Positions 44,101 to 52,090 of a DNA stretch of 53,534 nt are shown piece by piece. This DNA is from an uncultured bacterium (lineage in GTDB: Bacteria > Bacteroidota > Bacteroidia > Bacteroidales > CAIXTV01). Each line of letters starts with the position of its first letter. Position 1 is the first letter of the stretch. The position numbers and the translations under genes were made by a program. The stretch covers positions 1-53,534 of the forward strand of contig CAIXTV010000008.1 of NCBI GenBank assembly GCA_903922465.1, in the 5' to 3' direction. Below the pieces are notes generated by a model. The model was given only the letters and a program-made list of their open reading frames with translations, had not been told where the DNA came from and ran no database searches.

Positions 44101-44504
44101 CAAATATGACAAACCCAGTTCATGTATTTGATTCAATAGGTACATATTTTGTTACTTTAATAGTTTCTTCGGGTACTCCTAACAATTGTTTCGACACTGC
44201 TCATATTACAATAGTAGTGCAAAAACCTTCTTTCATTATTATTCCTAATGTTTTTACACCCAATAGTGATGCTCATAATGACGAATTCATCTTGCAATAT
44301 CGGGAGATTAAGAGTTTTTCTTGCATCATATTTAATAGATGGGGTAAGAAGATTCATGAATGGACAGATATAAGTAAAGGCTGGGATGGAAAAACAAATG
44401 GTGGAAATCCGGCAGCTGATGGAGTTTATTATTATATAATTTCTGCAACTGGCAGCGATAATGTGGAATATAATTTAAATGGTTCAATAACATTGCTAAG
44501 GTAA
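41118..44504 (+). CDS. T9SS-secreted surface protein with PKD and type B sorting domains (paralogue 1)
   Basis: A 1128-residue secreted protein. The signal peptide ends near SYTQ. The N-terminal domain (about 35-270: AFIENVGQFPSQK, DVLFAFDGGQTSIYFTKKGL, DYYSYCLKDANG, YKNLYPGIDIEYVFHPSDGIKYSI) is of the kind annotated as DUF7948. A beta-propeller-like part follows (about 280-630, with NGVWECEHDAAGNVYIIGGDMP), then cysteine-rich and HYR/SprB-like repeats (GCPHFTFNPTNIVNVCPGQ) and a PKD domain with NWSFGDGGTS (about 967-1045). The C terminus is the gliding-associated type B sorting domain (FIIIPNVFTPNSDAHNDEF, FNRWGKKIHEW, GWDGKTNGG, ADGVYYYII). The protein is probably exported through the T9SS and attached to the surface. 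A close paralogue follows 51 bases downstream. Confidence 0.9.
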   Translation: MKKTSNIILKGIVICNLLLLLSTKSYTQSNPWANVLEPQKAFIENVGQFPSQKYDDDVLFAFDGGQTSIYFTKKGLTFAFLKSVEKNEDKDDDKRKFTTLEAWKEKEAEERKMKIMKDMVSMNWVNSNPNVEVIALEPTLDYYSYCLKDANGEIKNTNHIKSFKKIVYKNLYPGIDIEYVFHPSDGIKYSIILHPGADISKLKMDYSRNPKLNFNGDIHISTKFGDIIDHAPSTFYGVNKFEAVGSQFIQNANTISFKLSSYDKTKELIIDPWTQTPSIPNSNGVWECEHDAAGNVYIIGGDMPMKLLKYNSLGAIQWTYVTPWDTANNWLGTFATDLAGNSYVTSGSVAALQRINTSGSMDWNAGSGIGSSNEYWNIAFNCDQTKLIIGGTSGNMLSLQGGIFDINTSNGSINSTKIVGSGNMFSFPPLIEEVRSITSCRNSRYYYLTLDTIGAIDDDFSICPTSPPTVFAINDTYHLSYKCENYRPNNGNSGIMALRANRYFLYSQNGVTIHKRSLVDGSIISSAAIPGGISTTSLGQNQVGNSGIDIDSCGNVFVGSGNAIVKYDANLNLITSITTPYSVSDVSVSTGGNVIFCGTTGTSASSSRTGYIQSANMSACDPMLLFCCDASVCPMGPYCNTDPPVALTAGTPGGVWSGAGVNSATGMFDPSLAGIGAHTITYTVSCGTNAILINVVSCANLSVCQELNGDLTVWGGAGPYSWQYKHDTTDCSACIIPCTFPPGCAVTVTTWPTYAIGNTSTFPGIYPIRVVDNNGVILVISDTSLIPDCSGCPHFTFNPTNIVNVCPGQSTGSFTVTPTGGISPYMLNLKNTGGISVASYTDVFTSQIFTGLAAGVYNLVAADSSGCMDSTIITIAQATEMLISLSPQDEGCQNACDGSITTNINGGNTPYIYIWSNGQTTSDLTALCAGNYSVTITDANTCVKSENTSITYSTAISASFSASPLTGSNPLTVNFTYNGVGASIWNWSFGDGGTSNMTNPVHVFDSIGTYFVTLIVSSGTPNNCFDTAHITIVVQKPSFIIIPNVFTPNSDAHNDEFILQYREIKSFSCIIFNRWGKKIHEWTDISKGWDGKTNGGNPAADGVYYYIISATGSDNVEYNLNGSITLLR

Positions 44505-44555
44505 ATCGTACTCATACAACACAAGAAATTCAAAACAAACATAAATCCTATCCTA

Positions 44556-47500
44556 ATGATAATATTTTCTTCCCTACGAAATGAATTCAAATTTCAGAAG
44601 AGTGTAAAGTTTCCGTTTAAAGTAGTTTTATATGTCATAATAGGATGCAATCTGATGTGGGGATTAAGCCTGAAAAGCTATTCCCAAACTCCTGGTTGGA
44701 GCTCAAGCATTGAACCACAAAAAGTCTTTATTGAAAATAAGGGACAGTTTACAAATCAGAAAGCAGGGGATGAGGTGTTATTTGCCTATGATGATGGGCG
44801 AACCAACATCTACTTTAGTAAAAAAGGAGTGACTTATAAATTCTTAAAACCCATTACTAAAAAAGAAAAAGAGAATGAAGGTAAATTTACAACTGTTGCA
44901 GAATGGAAAAAGAAGGAAGCAGAAGAGCGTAAGATAGAAATTCAAAGTGATGTTATTTTTATGACTTGGGAAAATCCTAATGCTGATTTGGAAATTATCG
45001 CCTCTGAACCCAGGACTGATTATTATAGTTACTGCTTGAAGGAAAATGAAGATAGTTATAAGAACATTAATTACATTAAAGCATTTAAAAAGATAGTCTA
45101 TAAAAATATTTATGATGGAATTGATATTGAATATGTCTTTCATCCAACCGAAGGTTTAAAATATTCAGTCTTACTTCATCCTGGCGCTGACTTTTCAAAA
45201 GCTAAAATGAATTATTCGGTTACTCCTAAAATAAAATCAAATGGGGATGTTCATATTCCAACAAAATTCGGGGATATTATTGACCATGCTCCTTCAACAT
45301 TTTATTCTGACAACAAATCAATTACAATTGCCTCCAATTTTATTAAGAACGGGAATTCTATTTCTTTTAATGTTAGTTCTTTTAATAATACCAAAACAGT
45401 AGTTATTGATCCTTGGACTCAAACTCCTACACTGCCTAACTCAAATGGGGTTTGGGAATGTGAGCAAGATGCTGCAGGAAATGTCTATATTATTGGCGGC
45501 GATATGCCAATGAGGCTCATTAAATATAATTCTGCAGGTATTTTGCAATGGAATTACATTACCCCTTGGGATACTGCAAACAACTGGCTTGGAACTCTTG
45601 CTACCGATTTGCTAGGGAATAGCTATATTACTTCTGGTTCTGTTGCTGCACTTCAGAAGATTACCCCGGCAGGGGGAGTTGTTTATACTGCAAATTCTAC
45701 TATTGGAAGCAGTAACGAATATTGGAGTATTTCGTTTAATTGCGATCAGACTAAATTGGTTATTGGCGGAACAGGAGGCAACTTATTTAGCATTCAAGGA
45801 GCTATTTTTAATGTCAATGCAGCAAATGGGGCTATTACCAACACAAAAATTGTCGGTTCAGGAAATCTATTTTCATTTCCACCTGCCATTCAAGAAGTCA
45901 GAGCATTTACATCTTGCCAGAATTCAAGATATTATTACCTCACATTAGATACAATTGGGGCTGTTGAAGATAATTTCACAGTATGTCCTTCTGCACCTCC
46001 TGCTGTATTTGCTATGAATGATACCTATCATTTATCTTATAAATGCGAAAATTATCGTCCGGATAATGGTAATTCAGGGATCAAAGCCCTTAGAGCTAAC
46101 AGGAATTTTTTATATTCTCAAAACGGAAACACTCTTCAGAAACGCTCCCTTGTTGATGCCTCAATAATCACAAGTGTGAGTATTCCCGGGGGACTAAACA
46201 CGACTACTTTAGGTCAGCATCAGGTAGGGAATAGTGGTCTTGATATTGATTCATGTGGAAATGTATATGTTGGCTCAGGAAATTCGGTTTTGAAATATGA
46301 TGCCAATTTAGTTTTACTCCAAACAATTGCTACTACCTATAAAGTCTTTGATGTATCGGTTGGGCCTGGAGGGAATCTTGTTTTCTGTGGAGCAACTGGT
46401 ACCAATGCGACTGCCAATAGAATTGGCACTATTCAATCGGCTCCAATGACTGCATGTGCACCAATGACCCTATTGTGTTGCGATGCTAATTTTTGTCATG
46501 CGGGTCCATTTTGTAATACCGATCCACCATACACCCTTATAGCAAATACCCCGGGTGGTACATGGAGTGGCCCCGGAGTTGACCCAATAACTGGTGTTTT
46601 TAGCCCCGGAGTGGCTGGTGCTGGAACCATTACCATTACTTATACACTTGCTTGTGGCTCAAATTCAATTACTATTATTGTAAATCCTTGTGGTTGTCCA
46701 ACACTTACTATTACTCCGACTAATATCGTAAATGTGTGTGCAGGGCAGACAAACGGGAGTTTCACAGCAACTACTGCTGGTGGAACACCTCCTTTTTCTT
46801 ACACACTTTTAAATGGAGCAACAGTAGTTTCCACTTTCCCTAATGTAAGCGGAGCTCAAAACTTCACGGGCTTGGGTGCCGGAACATATACTTTAAATGT
46901 ATTGGATGCTAATAATTGCCCCGGAACTATTTCGGTTACTATCACCACCATCCCTAATCTTACTCCAGTTATTACAGGTCCGACAAGTATTTGTGCAGGA
47001 GCAACAGCCACGCTTGATGCTGGAGCTGGATACTCAATTTATTCATGGTCTACAACAGAAGCAACTCAAACTATAAATATTTCAACAGCTGGGACCTATT
47101 CTGTTACGGTTACCAATGGCACATGTACAGGAAATGCTTCAATCACCGTAACTCAGGGCAATCCGATTACTCCTGTAATAACAGGTCCAACTTCTATATG
47201 CACCGGAAACTCGGCGACTTTGGATGCTGGTGCAGGATACACATCTTATATATGGTCGACTACCGAAATTACTCAAACCATTAATATTGCTGCCGGAGGA
47301 AGCTATTCTGTTACGGTTACTGATGCCAACAATTGTTCAGGAACTGCTTCAATAACGGTCATACAAAATAGCAATCTAACGCCAACCATAATAGGCCCCA
47401 CTACTTTTTGTCCGGGCAATTCGGTGACCCTCGATGCAGGTTCAGGATATGCTACTTACGCATGGTCAAGCACTGATACAACTCAAACTATTAGCGTTTC

Positions 47501-48338
47501 AACTGCCGCAACCTACACTGTTACCGTTTCAGATGCATCGGGTTGCACAGGAAGTGCTTCTGTAACCGTGGCAGAAAATTCTAATCTTAATTTCACTGTT
47601 TCATCCACCAATGCAACTTGCACTTCAGGTGGGTCAGCAACAGCCAATATTTCAGGAGTTGGATATACTTATGTTTGGAACACTGTCCCTCCTCAATATA
47701 CTCAAACTGCCACGGGACTTCAGGTTGGAACTTACTCAGTTACCGTTAATTTTAATGGTTGCACGGGAACTACATCGGTTAATGTTATAAATGATGTTGG
47801 TCCTAATGCGGCATTTTATGCGCAACCGCAATCCATTATGATTTATGAAGGTCCAATCACTTTCTTTGATCAATCGACGGGCAGCATTGCTGGCTGGGAT
47901 TGGGACTTTGGTGATGGAACTCAGGGTTCGGGTTTCCAACCAAATCATGAATATGCCGATACGGGTAGCTTTTTAGTGACATTAATCGTTACCGATATTA
48001 ATGGTTGCACCGATACAGCCATGGGGTATATTTATATTTATCCCTATTTTTCTTTCTGGATTCCAAATAGTTTCACTCCCAATGGGGACATTAAAAACGA
48101 AACATTTAAACCTATTGGAGTAGGAATCGACACTAAAAACTATTATTTCGCCATTTTCGACCGTTGGGGAGCCATACAATTTGTTACCACCGACTTCGAA
48201 ACCGGCTGGAATGGTACCTACAAAAATCTATACGATAACACAAAATGTGTTCAGGGGGTTTATGTTTATCTAATTACGGTATACGATCTCACTGGGAAAG
48301 AGCATACCTATCGAGGTCATGTTACCCTCTATCAATAA
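44556..48338 (+). CDS. T9SS-secreted surface protein with Ig-like repeats, PKD and type B sorting domains (paralogue 2)
   Basis: A 1260-residue protein, similar to the gene before it from end to end of the first 680 residues (VFIENKGQFTNQK, YKNIYDGIDIEYVFHP, NGVWECEQDAAGNVYIIGGDMP). The N terminus is longer by about 18 residues before the hydrophobic signal segment. After the shared part it carries three tandem repeats of about 70 residues (each with an ITGPTSICAG-like start, TLDAGAGY, WSTTE-TQTI and YSVTVT; about 805-1008), then a PKD domain with DWDFGDGTQGSG, then the type B sorting domain (WIPNSFTPNGDIKNETF, FDRWGAIQFV, GWNGTYKN, CVQGVYVYLITV). The two genes are a tandem duplication in which the middle region has been rebuilt. 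An intrinsic terminator follows at 48357. Confidence 0.9.
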   Translation: MIIFSSLRNEFKFQKSVKFPFKVVLYVIIGCNLMWGLSLKSYSQTPGWSSSIEPQKVFIENKGQFTNQKAGDEVLFAYDDGRTNIYFSKKGVTYKFLKPITKKEKENEGKFTTVAEWKKKEAEERKIEIQSDVIFMTWENPNADLEIIASEPRTDYYSYCLKENEDSYKNINYIKAFKKIVYKNIYDGIDIEYVFHPTEGLKYSVLLHPGADFSKAKMNYSVTPKIKSNGDVHIPTKFGDIIDHAPSTFYSDNKSITIASNFIKNGNSISFNVSSFNNTKTVVIDPWTQTPTLPNSNGVWECEQDAAGNVYIIGGDMPMRLIKYNSAGILQWNYITPWDTANNWLGTLATDLLGNSYITSGSVAALQKITPAGGVVYTANSTIGSSNEYWSISFNCDQTKLVIGGTGGNLFSIQGAIFNVNAANGAITNTKIVGSGNLFSFPPAIQEVRAFTSCQNSRYYYLTLDTIGAVEDNFTVCPSAPPAVFAMNDTYHLSYKCENYRPDNGNSGIKALRANRNFLYSQNGNTLQKRSLVDASIITSVSIPGGLNTTTLGQHQVGNSGLDIDSCGNVYVGSGNSVLKYDANLVLLQTIATTYKVFDVSVGPGGNLVFCGATGTNATANRIGTIQSAPMTACAPMTLLCCDANFCHAGPFCNTDPPYTLIANTPGGTWSGPGVDPITGVFSPGVAGAGTITITYTLACGSNSITIIVNPCGCPTLTITPTNIVNVCAGQTNGSFTATTAGGTPPFSYTLLNGATVVSTFPNVSGAQNFTGLGAGTYTLNVLDANNCPGTISVTITTIPNLTPVITGPTSICAGATATLDAGAGYSIYSWSTTEATQTINISTAGTYSVTVTNGTCTGNASITVTQGNPITPVITGPTSICTGNSATLDAGAGYTSYIWSTTEITQTINIAAGGSYSVTVTDANNCSGTASITVIQNSNLTPTIIGPTTFCPGNSVTLDAGSGYATYAWSSTDTTQTISVSTAATYTVTVSDASGCTGSASVTVAENSNLNFTVSSTNATCTSGGSATANISGVGYTYVWNTVPPQYTQTATGLQVGTYSVTVNFNGCTGTTSVNVINDVGPNAAFYAQPQSIMIYEGPITFFDQSTGSIAGWDWDFGDGTQGSGFQPNHEYADTGSFLVTLIVTDINGCTDTAMGYIYIYPYFSFWIPNSFTPNGDIKNETFKPIGVGIDTKNYYFAIFDRWGAIQFVTTDFETGWNGTYKNLYDNTKCVQGVYVYLITVYDLTGKEHTYRGHVTLYQ

Positions 48339-48356
48339 TATTTCAATATGAAAAAA

Positions 48357-48390
48357 GAAAAGGCTTGCAGCGATGCAGGCCTTTTCAATT
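48357..48390 (+). terminator. Intrinsic terminator of the T9SS cargo pair
   Basis: GAAAAGGCTTGCA (48357-48369) pairs with TGCAGGCCTTTTC (48374-48386), one mismatch, loop GCGA. The T-run is short and sits at the 3' arm of the stem. It lies 19 bases after the stop codon. Confidence 0.75.
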
Positions 48391-48404
48391 TAAAAAGTTT
48401 GCTT

Positions 48405-48440
48405 ACCTCAACCTCAACCTCAATCTCAACCTCAACTCAA
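48405..48440. repeat. Hexanucleotide repeat (ACCTCA)
   Basis: Six near copies of ACCTCA, just before array 8. Confidence 0.8.
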
Positions 48441-48451
48441 ATGTTAAATGG

Positions 48452-48740
48452 CACGGGTGAAACTTTCAACCGTACGGGGGAAAGTTCTAACCGTACGGTT
48501 TAAATGCTCAACCGTACAATTTAAATTTCTGCCCACACGGTTTTATTTTCCACCCACACGGTTTTATTTTCCGCCCACACGGTTTTATTTTCCGCCCACA
48601 CGGTTTTATTTTCTGCCCACACGGGGGAAAGTTCAAAAGCACGGGGGAAACTTTCCCCCGTACGGTTTAAAATGCTGCCCGTACGATTTATTTCGTTGCT
48701 CGTACGATTTATTTCAAAGCCCGTACGGGTGAAAAATAAA
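48452..48740. repeat. 21-bp tandem array 8 (CACGGTTTTATTTTCCGCCC type)
   Basis: About fourteen units of 21 bases, one of 20. The middle units are almost identical; the outer ones change to TACGG and CCGTACGG-containing forms. The spacing is kept through strongly different unit sequences, so the period is better conserved than the bases. Confidence 0.95.
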
Positions 48741-48880
48741 TCAAGCACAATTATTAGACTTATGGGTATATTTTTAATTTTCAAAACTTTACTGTTCATG
48801 CCTTTATCTATTTCAAAAAGCCGGACAGTAGCAACTATTATTTTTTTTATCTGATTATGAGAAGTGATTTTATTTTTTTT

Positions 48881-48888
48881 TATCTTTG
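48881..48888 (+). promoter_or_regulatory. -7 element before the 202-residue protein gene
   Basis: TATCTTTG, ending 25 bases before the ATG at 48914. The -33 region is weak. Confidence 0.45.
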
Positions 48889-48913
48889 TACGATTTTTTA
48901 AAAATAACAAACT

Positions 48914-49522
48914 ATGAAAAAAGATTATTTTCCAGATGTCCTTAGTCTCCAGCGAGCCTGGGCATTGAATTACAAAGTACAAATTGGGCTAAAAGGTACT
49001 TCTCTCGGATTAAGCGCCGAGGAAATTTTAGTTCAACAAGCTTTATGTGATGCCATCATAGCCAAAATTGATGCTGCTATTACAGCTATGAATGCCGCTA
49101 AAGCTTTAAACAAAGAAAAAATGAATTCTATTCAAAGCAGCATGAATATTTTACGTCCAAAAATTAAGGCATTTAAAACCTTGGATGCCTGCACCGATGA
49201 AGTTGCCATTGAATTGGGAGTGGTTGGTGAAGATATTGTAGTTGATTATAATACGGTTAAAACTATTGTTACTCTTCTTAAAATTGCACAGGGTATTGAT
49301 ATTAAATTCACTCTGCAACATTGCACAGGCGGTTATATTTATAGTAAACGTGGTAGTGAAACCGAATTTTCATTTCTGAAATATATTACTCATCCACACA
49401 CTGTTGATACACGTTCTAATTTAGGAAATGCTGCTGCGGAACATCGTCAGTATTATGTTGTATTGGTGGTTAATGATCAAATAGTGGGAATTGCTTCGGA
49501 TATAGTTAGCATTAGTGCTTAA
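48914..49522 (+). CDS. Protein of unknown function, 202 residues
   Basis: I do not recognise the family. There is no signal peptide or membrane segment, so it is probably cytoplasmic. The first two thirds look helical (LSLQRAWALNYKVQIGLKG, EEILVQQALCDAIIAKIDAAITAMNAAKALNKEKMNSI); the last third looks strand-rich (IKFTLQHCTGGYIYSKRGS, EHRQYYVVLVVNDQIVGIASDIVSISA). It begins after its own promoter-like element and ends at a perfect terminator (49550-49586), so it is a single-gene unit. The upstream side is array 8. Composition is like its neighbours and gives no sign of transfer. Confidence 0.8.
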   Translation: MKKDYFPDVLSLQRAWALNYKVQIGLKGTSLGLSAEEILVQQALCDAIIAKIDAAITAMNAAKALNKEKMNSIQSSMNILRPKIKAFKTLDACTDEVAIELGVVGEDIVVDYNTVKTIVTLLKIAQGIDIKFTLQHCTGGYIYSKRGSETEFSFLKYITHPHTVDTRSNLGNAAAEHRQYYVVLVVNDQIVGIASDIVSISA

Positions 49523-49549
49523 TTAATTTCCCAATCCTATTTATATTTT

Positions 49550-49586
49550 AGGCCTAACAGGTTTTTGAAACCTGTTAGGCCTTTTT
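49550..49586 (+). terminator. Intrinsic terminator of the 202-residue protein gene
   Basis: A perfect 15-bp stem (49550-49564 with 49568-49582), 3-base loop, followed by five T including the stem end. It lies 28 bases after the stop codon. Confidence 0.9.
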
Positions 49587-49610
49587 ATTTGAAAGGCTTT
49601 CCATTTGGTC

Positions 49611-49655
49611 TGCCCCCCTTTGAATTTTGAATTTGAAATTTGGGTCTTGGGTCTT
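49611..49655. repeat. Dispersed GGGTCTTGGGTCTT element, copy 2
   Basis: GCCCCCCTTTGAATTTTGAA then GAAATTTGGGTCTTGGGTCT matches 671-716 with two or three changes. It lies between the 202-residue gene and the nitroreductase gene. Confidence 0.7.
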
Positions 49656-49784
49656 ATTAAATTAAGTATATTTTAAAGCTCAATTAATAGAAGAAATAGC
49701 TAAGAAAAAAATCTAATGTGTTCTTCCCTAATTTGCTTAACCCAATAATCCGATAACTCAATAAGCCAATAACTCAATAACATA

Positions 49785-50405
49785 TTAATCAATCAAAACA
49801 AAGGCATCCCCAATATCCTTCTTAGGTTTAGGCGGAACGTCATCGTGCAAAGGTTTGCCCACGGCCACAAAAGCCATCAGTTTAAAAGGAGGTGCAATGT
49901 CTAATAGAGCTTCGATGGGCACTTTGGCAATCATAGGGGCACTTAACCAACAAGCACCGTAGCCCAAATCGACAGCCGTTAGCAACATGTTTTCAATGCA
50001 AGCCCCTATACTCTGAATGTCGGGATAGTTTCGCATACGGTTCACCTCTTCGTGATTCATTTTCACCCCTTTTTCTAAAATAGTCTCATAATCTTCGGCC
50101 ACAATCGCAATTAATGCAGGAGCATTTTCGAAAAATGTAGAAAACCACTCTACCTGCGACTTAATATTTTCGGAAGCAATAGACGAATTTGTGGGCAAAG
50201 AATCGATTTCTTGAGTCACCACTAATGCCATTTTCTGTAATAAAGACTTATTTCGGATGGCAATAAACTTCCAAGGTTGATAATTATTCACGCTTGGAGC
50301 GTGCAATGCCATTCTTACCAATTCCTTAAGATGCTCAACGGGCACTTCTTCATCCTTATATTGACGAACACTCGAACGTTTTAAAATAGCTTCATGTAAT
50401 TCCAT
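49785..50405 (-). CDS. Nitroreductase family protein
   Basis: A 206-residue FMN-binding protein of the nitroreductase fold; members reduce nitro compounds, quinones or other acceptors with NAD(P)H. The N-terminal RSSVRQYKDEEVP (about 10-22) binds FMN phosphate, followed by APSVNNYQPWKFIAI (36-50), and a later block with IGACIENMLLTAVDLGYGACWLSAPMI completes the cofactor site. The end (GKPLHDDVPPKPKKDIGDAFVLID) matches the subgroup of small bacterial forms. It is transcribed away from the dipeptidase gene, with promoters about 30 bases apart. Confidence 0.9.
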   Translation of the reverse strand: MELHEAILKRSSVRQYKDEEVPVEHLKELVRMALHAPSVNNYQPWKFIAIRNKSLLQKMALVVTQEIDSLPTNSSIASENIKSQVEWFSTFFENAPALIAIVAEDYETILEKGVKMNHEEVNRMRNYPDIQSIGACIENMLLTAVDLGYGACWLSAPMIAKVPIEALLDIAPPFKLMAFVAVGKPLHDDVPPKPKKDIGDAFVLID

Positions 50406-50433
50406 AATTGTAGTTTTGTGAATGGTAAAAGTA

Positions 50434-50464
50434 CAAAAATATCTTCAATTGATTTTATATCGAA
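50434..50464 (-). promoter_or_regulatory. Promoter of the nitroreductase gene
   Basis: On the minus strand: TTCG (50464-50461), 19 bases, TATTTTTG (50441-50434), ending 28 bases before the ATG. Confidence 0.5.
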
Positions 50465-50472
50465 TATTTCTT

Positions 50473-50480
50473 TAAATTTG
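50473..50480 (+). promoter_or_regulatory. -7 element of the dipeptidase gene
   Basis: TAAATTTG followed by C, ending 22 bases before the ATG at 50503, with TTGA about 20 bases upstream (50449-50452). Confidence 0.5.
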
Positions 50481-50502
50481 CTCTGACTAATTTATAAACG
50501 AA

Positions 50503-51960
50503 ATGGAAAAAACAATATTAAATTTACAGCCCGAATCGGTATGGTTTTACTTTAACGAAATCTGCAAAATACCCCATCCATCAAAGAAAGAAGAAAAAAT
50601 GATAGCCTATCTTCTCGAATTTGGAAAAGCTCATGCTCTGGAAACTCACACCGACAAAGTTCAAAATGTATTAATCAGAAAACCGGCAAGCAAGGGCTAT
50701 GAGAATATGCCTAGCGTCTGCCTTCAAAGTCATATCGACATGGTATGCGAAAAAAACAGTAATGTTCAGCACAATTTCAACACCGATCCTATCAAACCTA
50801 TGATTGATGGAGATTGGGTTAAGGCTGATGGAACCACTCTTGGTGCCGACGATGGAATTGGAATGGCAGTTCAATTGGCAGTTTTGGCATCCGAATCAAT
50901 CGAACATGGGCCCATCGAATGTCTATTCACAGTTGATGAAGAAACAGGACTCACCGGCGCCTTCGCTTTAGAACCCGGATTTTTGAAAAGCAAAATCCTT
51001 TTGAATCTCGATTCGGAAGATGATGGCCAACTTTTCATTGGTTGTGCCGGAGGAAAAGATACGGTGGCAGTTTTTACTTATACTGAAGATAAAACAATTC
51101 CACAAGGGAAAGCCTACACTATAAATGTTTCTGGATTAAAAGGAGGGCATTCGGGAGACGATATCAATAAGGGTTTAGGGAATTCAAATAAAATATTGAA
51201 TAGAATATTGTGGAATGCAGCAAAAGAATGCGGAATTCGAATTGCAGAAATCGATGGAGGGAATCTGCGTAACGCAATTCCACGCGAAGCCAATGCGAAA
51301 ATTGTAGTCCCTACCGCAAAAGTTGACTCCTTTATTTATATATATAATACAATATCCTCAAATATTAAAAACGAATTGCTTTCAGTAGAGACAAATCTCA
51401 ACATCGAAATCAAAGAAACTTCAATTCCTGAGGTTTTGATTGATGAAACAACACAACAACATTTGTTAGATTCATTATATGTTTGCCCTCATGGAGTAAT
51501 TGCAATGTGTGCCGATATGCCAGGCTTAGTTGAAACCTCCACCAATCTTGCATCAATTAAGAAGGTGGGTAACGAAATATTAGTAACCACCAGTCAGCGC
51601 AGTTCAATAGAAAGTGCAAAAGACGATATAGTTGATATGGTGGATACCGTTTTTAGGATGGCGGGAGCTGCAACATCTCACGGTGATGGCTACCCAGGAT
51701 GGAAACCCAACATTCATTCAACAATAATGAAGATCACTAAAGATGCTTATCAAAGACTTTTTAACGAAGAACCACTTGTGTTGGCAATTCATGCCGGCCT
51801 TGAATGTGGTTTAATAGGAGAAAAGTATCCCGAAATGGATATGATATCCTTTGGTCCCACTTTAAGAGGCGTCCATTCCCCTGACGAAAGACTGAAAATA
51901 GATACAGTTGAACGTTTTTGGCAACTAACCCTCGAGGTGTTAAAGAATATCCCTTCGTAG
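50503..51960 (+). CDS. pepD: Aminoacyl-histidine dipeptidase (PepD, M20C)
   Basis: A cytosolic metallo-dipeptidase of 485 residues, broad for dipeptides including Xaa-His. The zinc site can be followed: His77 in QSHIDMVCE, Asp116/117 in LGADDGIGMA, the base Glu146 and ligand Glu147 in VDEETGLTGA, Asp in LNLDSEDDG, and the last His in AIHAGLECGLIG near the C terminus. A dimerisation lid (residues about 200-385, beginning KGGHSGDDINKGLGN) is inserted. Length and order equal the E. coli PepD. It could take up the dipeptides produced by the S46 peptidase at 22860-25013, which is an inference from function alone. Confidence 0.95.
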   Translation: MEKTILNLQPESVWFYFNEICKIPHPSKKEEKMIAYLLEFGKAHALETHTDKVQNVLIRKPASKGYENMPSVCLQSHIDMVCEKNSNVQHNFNTDPIKPMIDGDWVKADGTTLGADDGIGMAVQLAVLASESIEHGPIECLFTVDEETGLTGAFALEPGFLKSKILLNLDSEDDGQLFIGCAGGKDTVAVFTYTEDKTIPQGKAYTINVSGLKGGHSGDDINKGLGNSNKILNRILWNAAKECGIRIAEIDGGNLRNAIPREANAKIVVPTAKVDSFIYIYNTISSNIKNELLSVETNLNIEIKETSIPEVLIDETTQQHLLDSLYVCPHGVIAMCADMPGLVETSTNLASIKKVGNEILVTTSQRSSIESAKDDIVDMVDTVFRMAGAATSHGDGYPGWKPNIHSTIMKITKDAYQRLFNEEPLVLAIHAGLECGLIGEKYPEMDMISFGPTLRGVHSPDERLKIDTVERFWQLTLEVLKNIPS

Positions 51961-52085
51961 TATATAGTATAAGGAGTGGCTTTTCTCCAATAAAGCAATG
52001 ATCGTTTTATTGGAGAAAAATACCTTTTGTGCTATATATAATATAAGGAGTAGTTTTTTGTACTGTATATAATATAAAGGAGTAG
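51959..52085. repeat. Convergent intergenic repeats with a perfect palindrome
   Basis: Three copies of TATATA(G/A)TATAAGGAGT(A/G)G-like sequence at 51959-51979, 52032-52054 and 52063-52085. Between the first two is a perfect 14-bp inverted repeat (51981-51994 with 52006-52019, arms TTTTCTCCAATAAA) with an 11-base loop. It sits between two convergent genes and could act as a two-way terminator, but no T-run follows. Confidence 0.65.
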
Positions 52086-52090
52086 ATTTT

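Noticed and set aside
51981-52019. Intrinsic terminator after the dipeptidase gene
   Set aside because: The stem is perfect, but there is no T-run on either strand; it is kept only as a palindrome.
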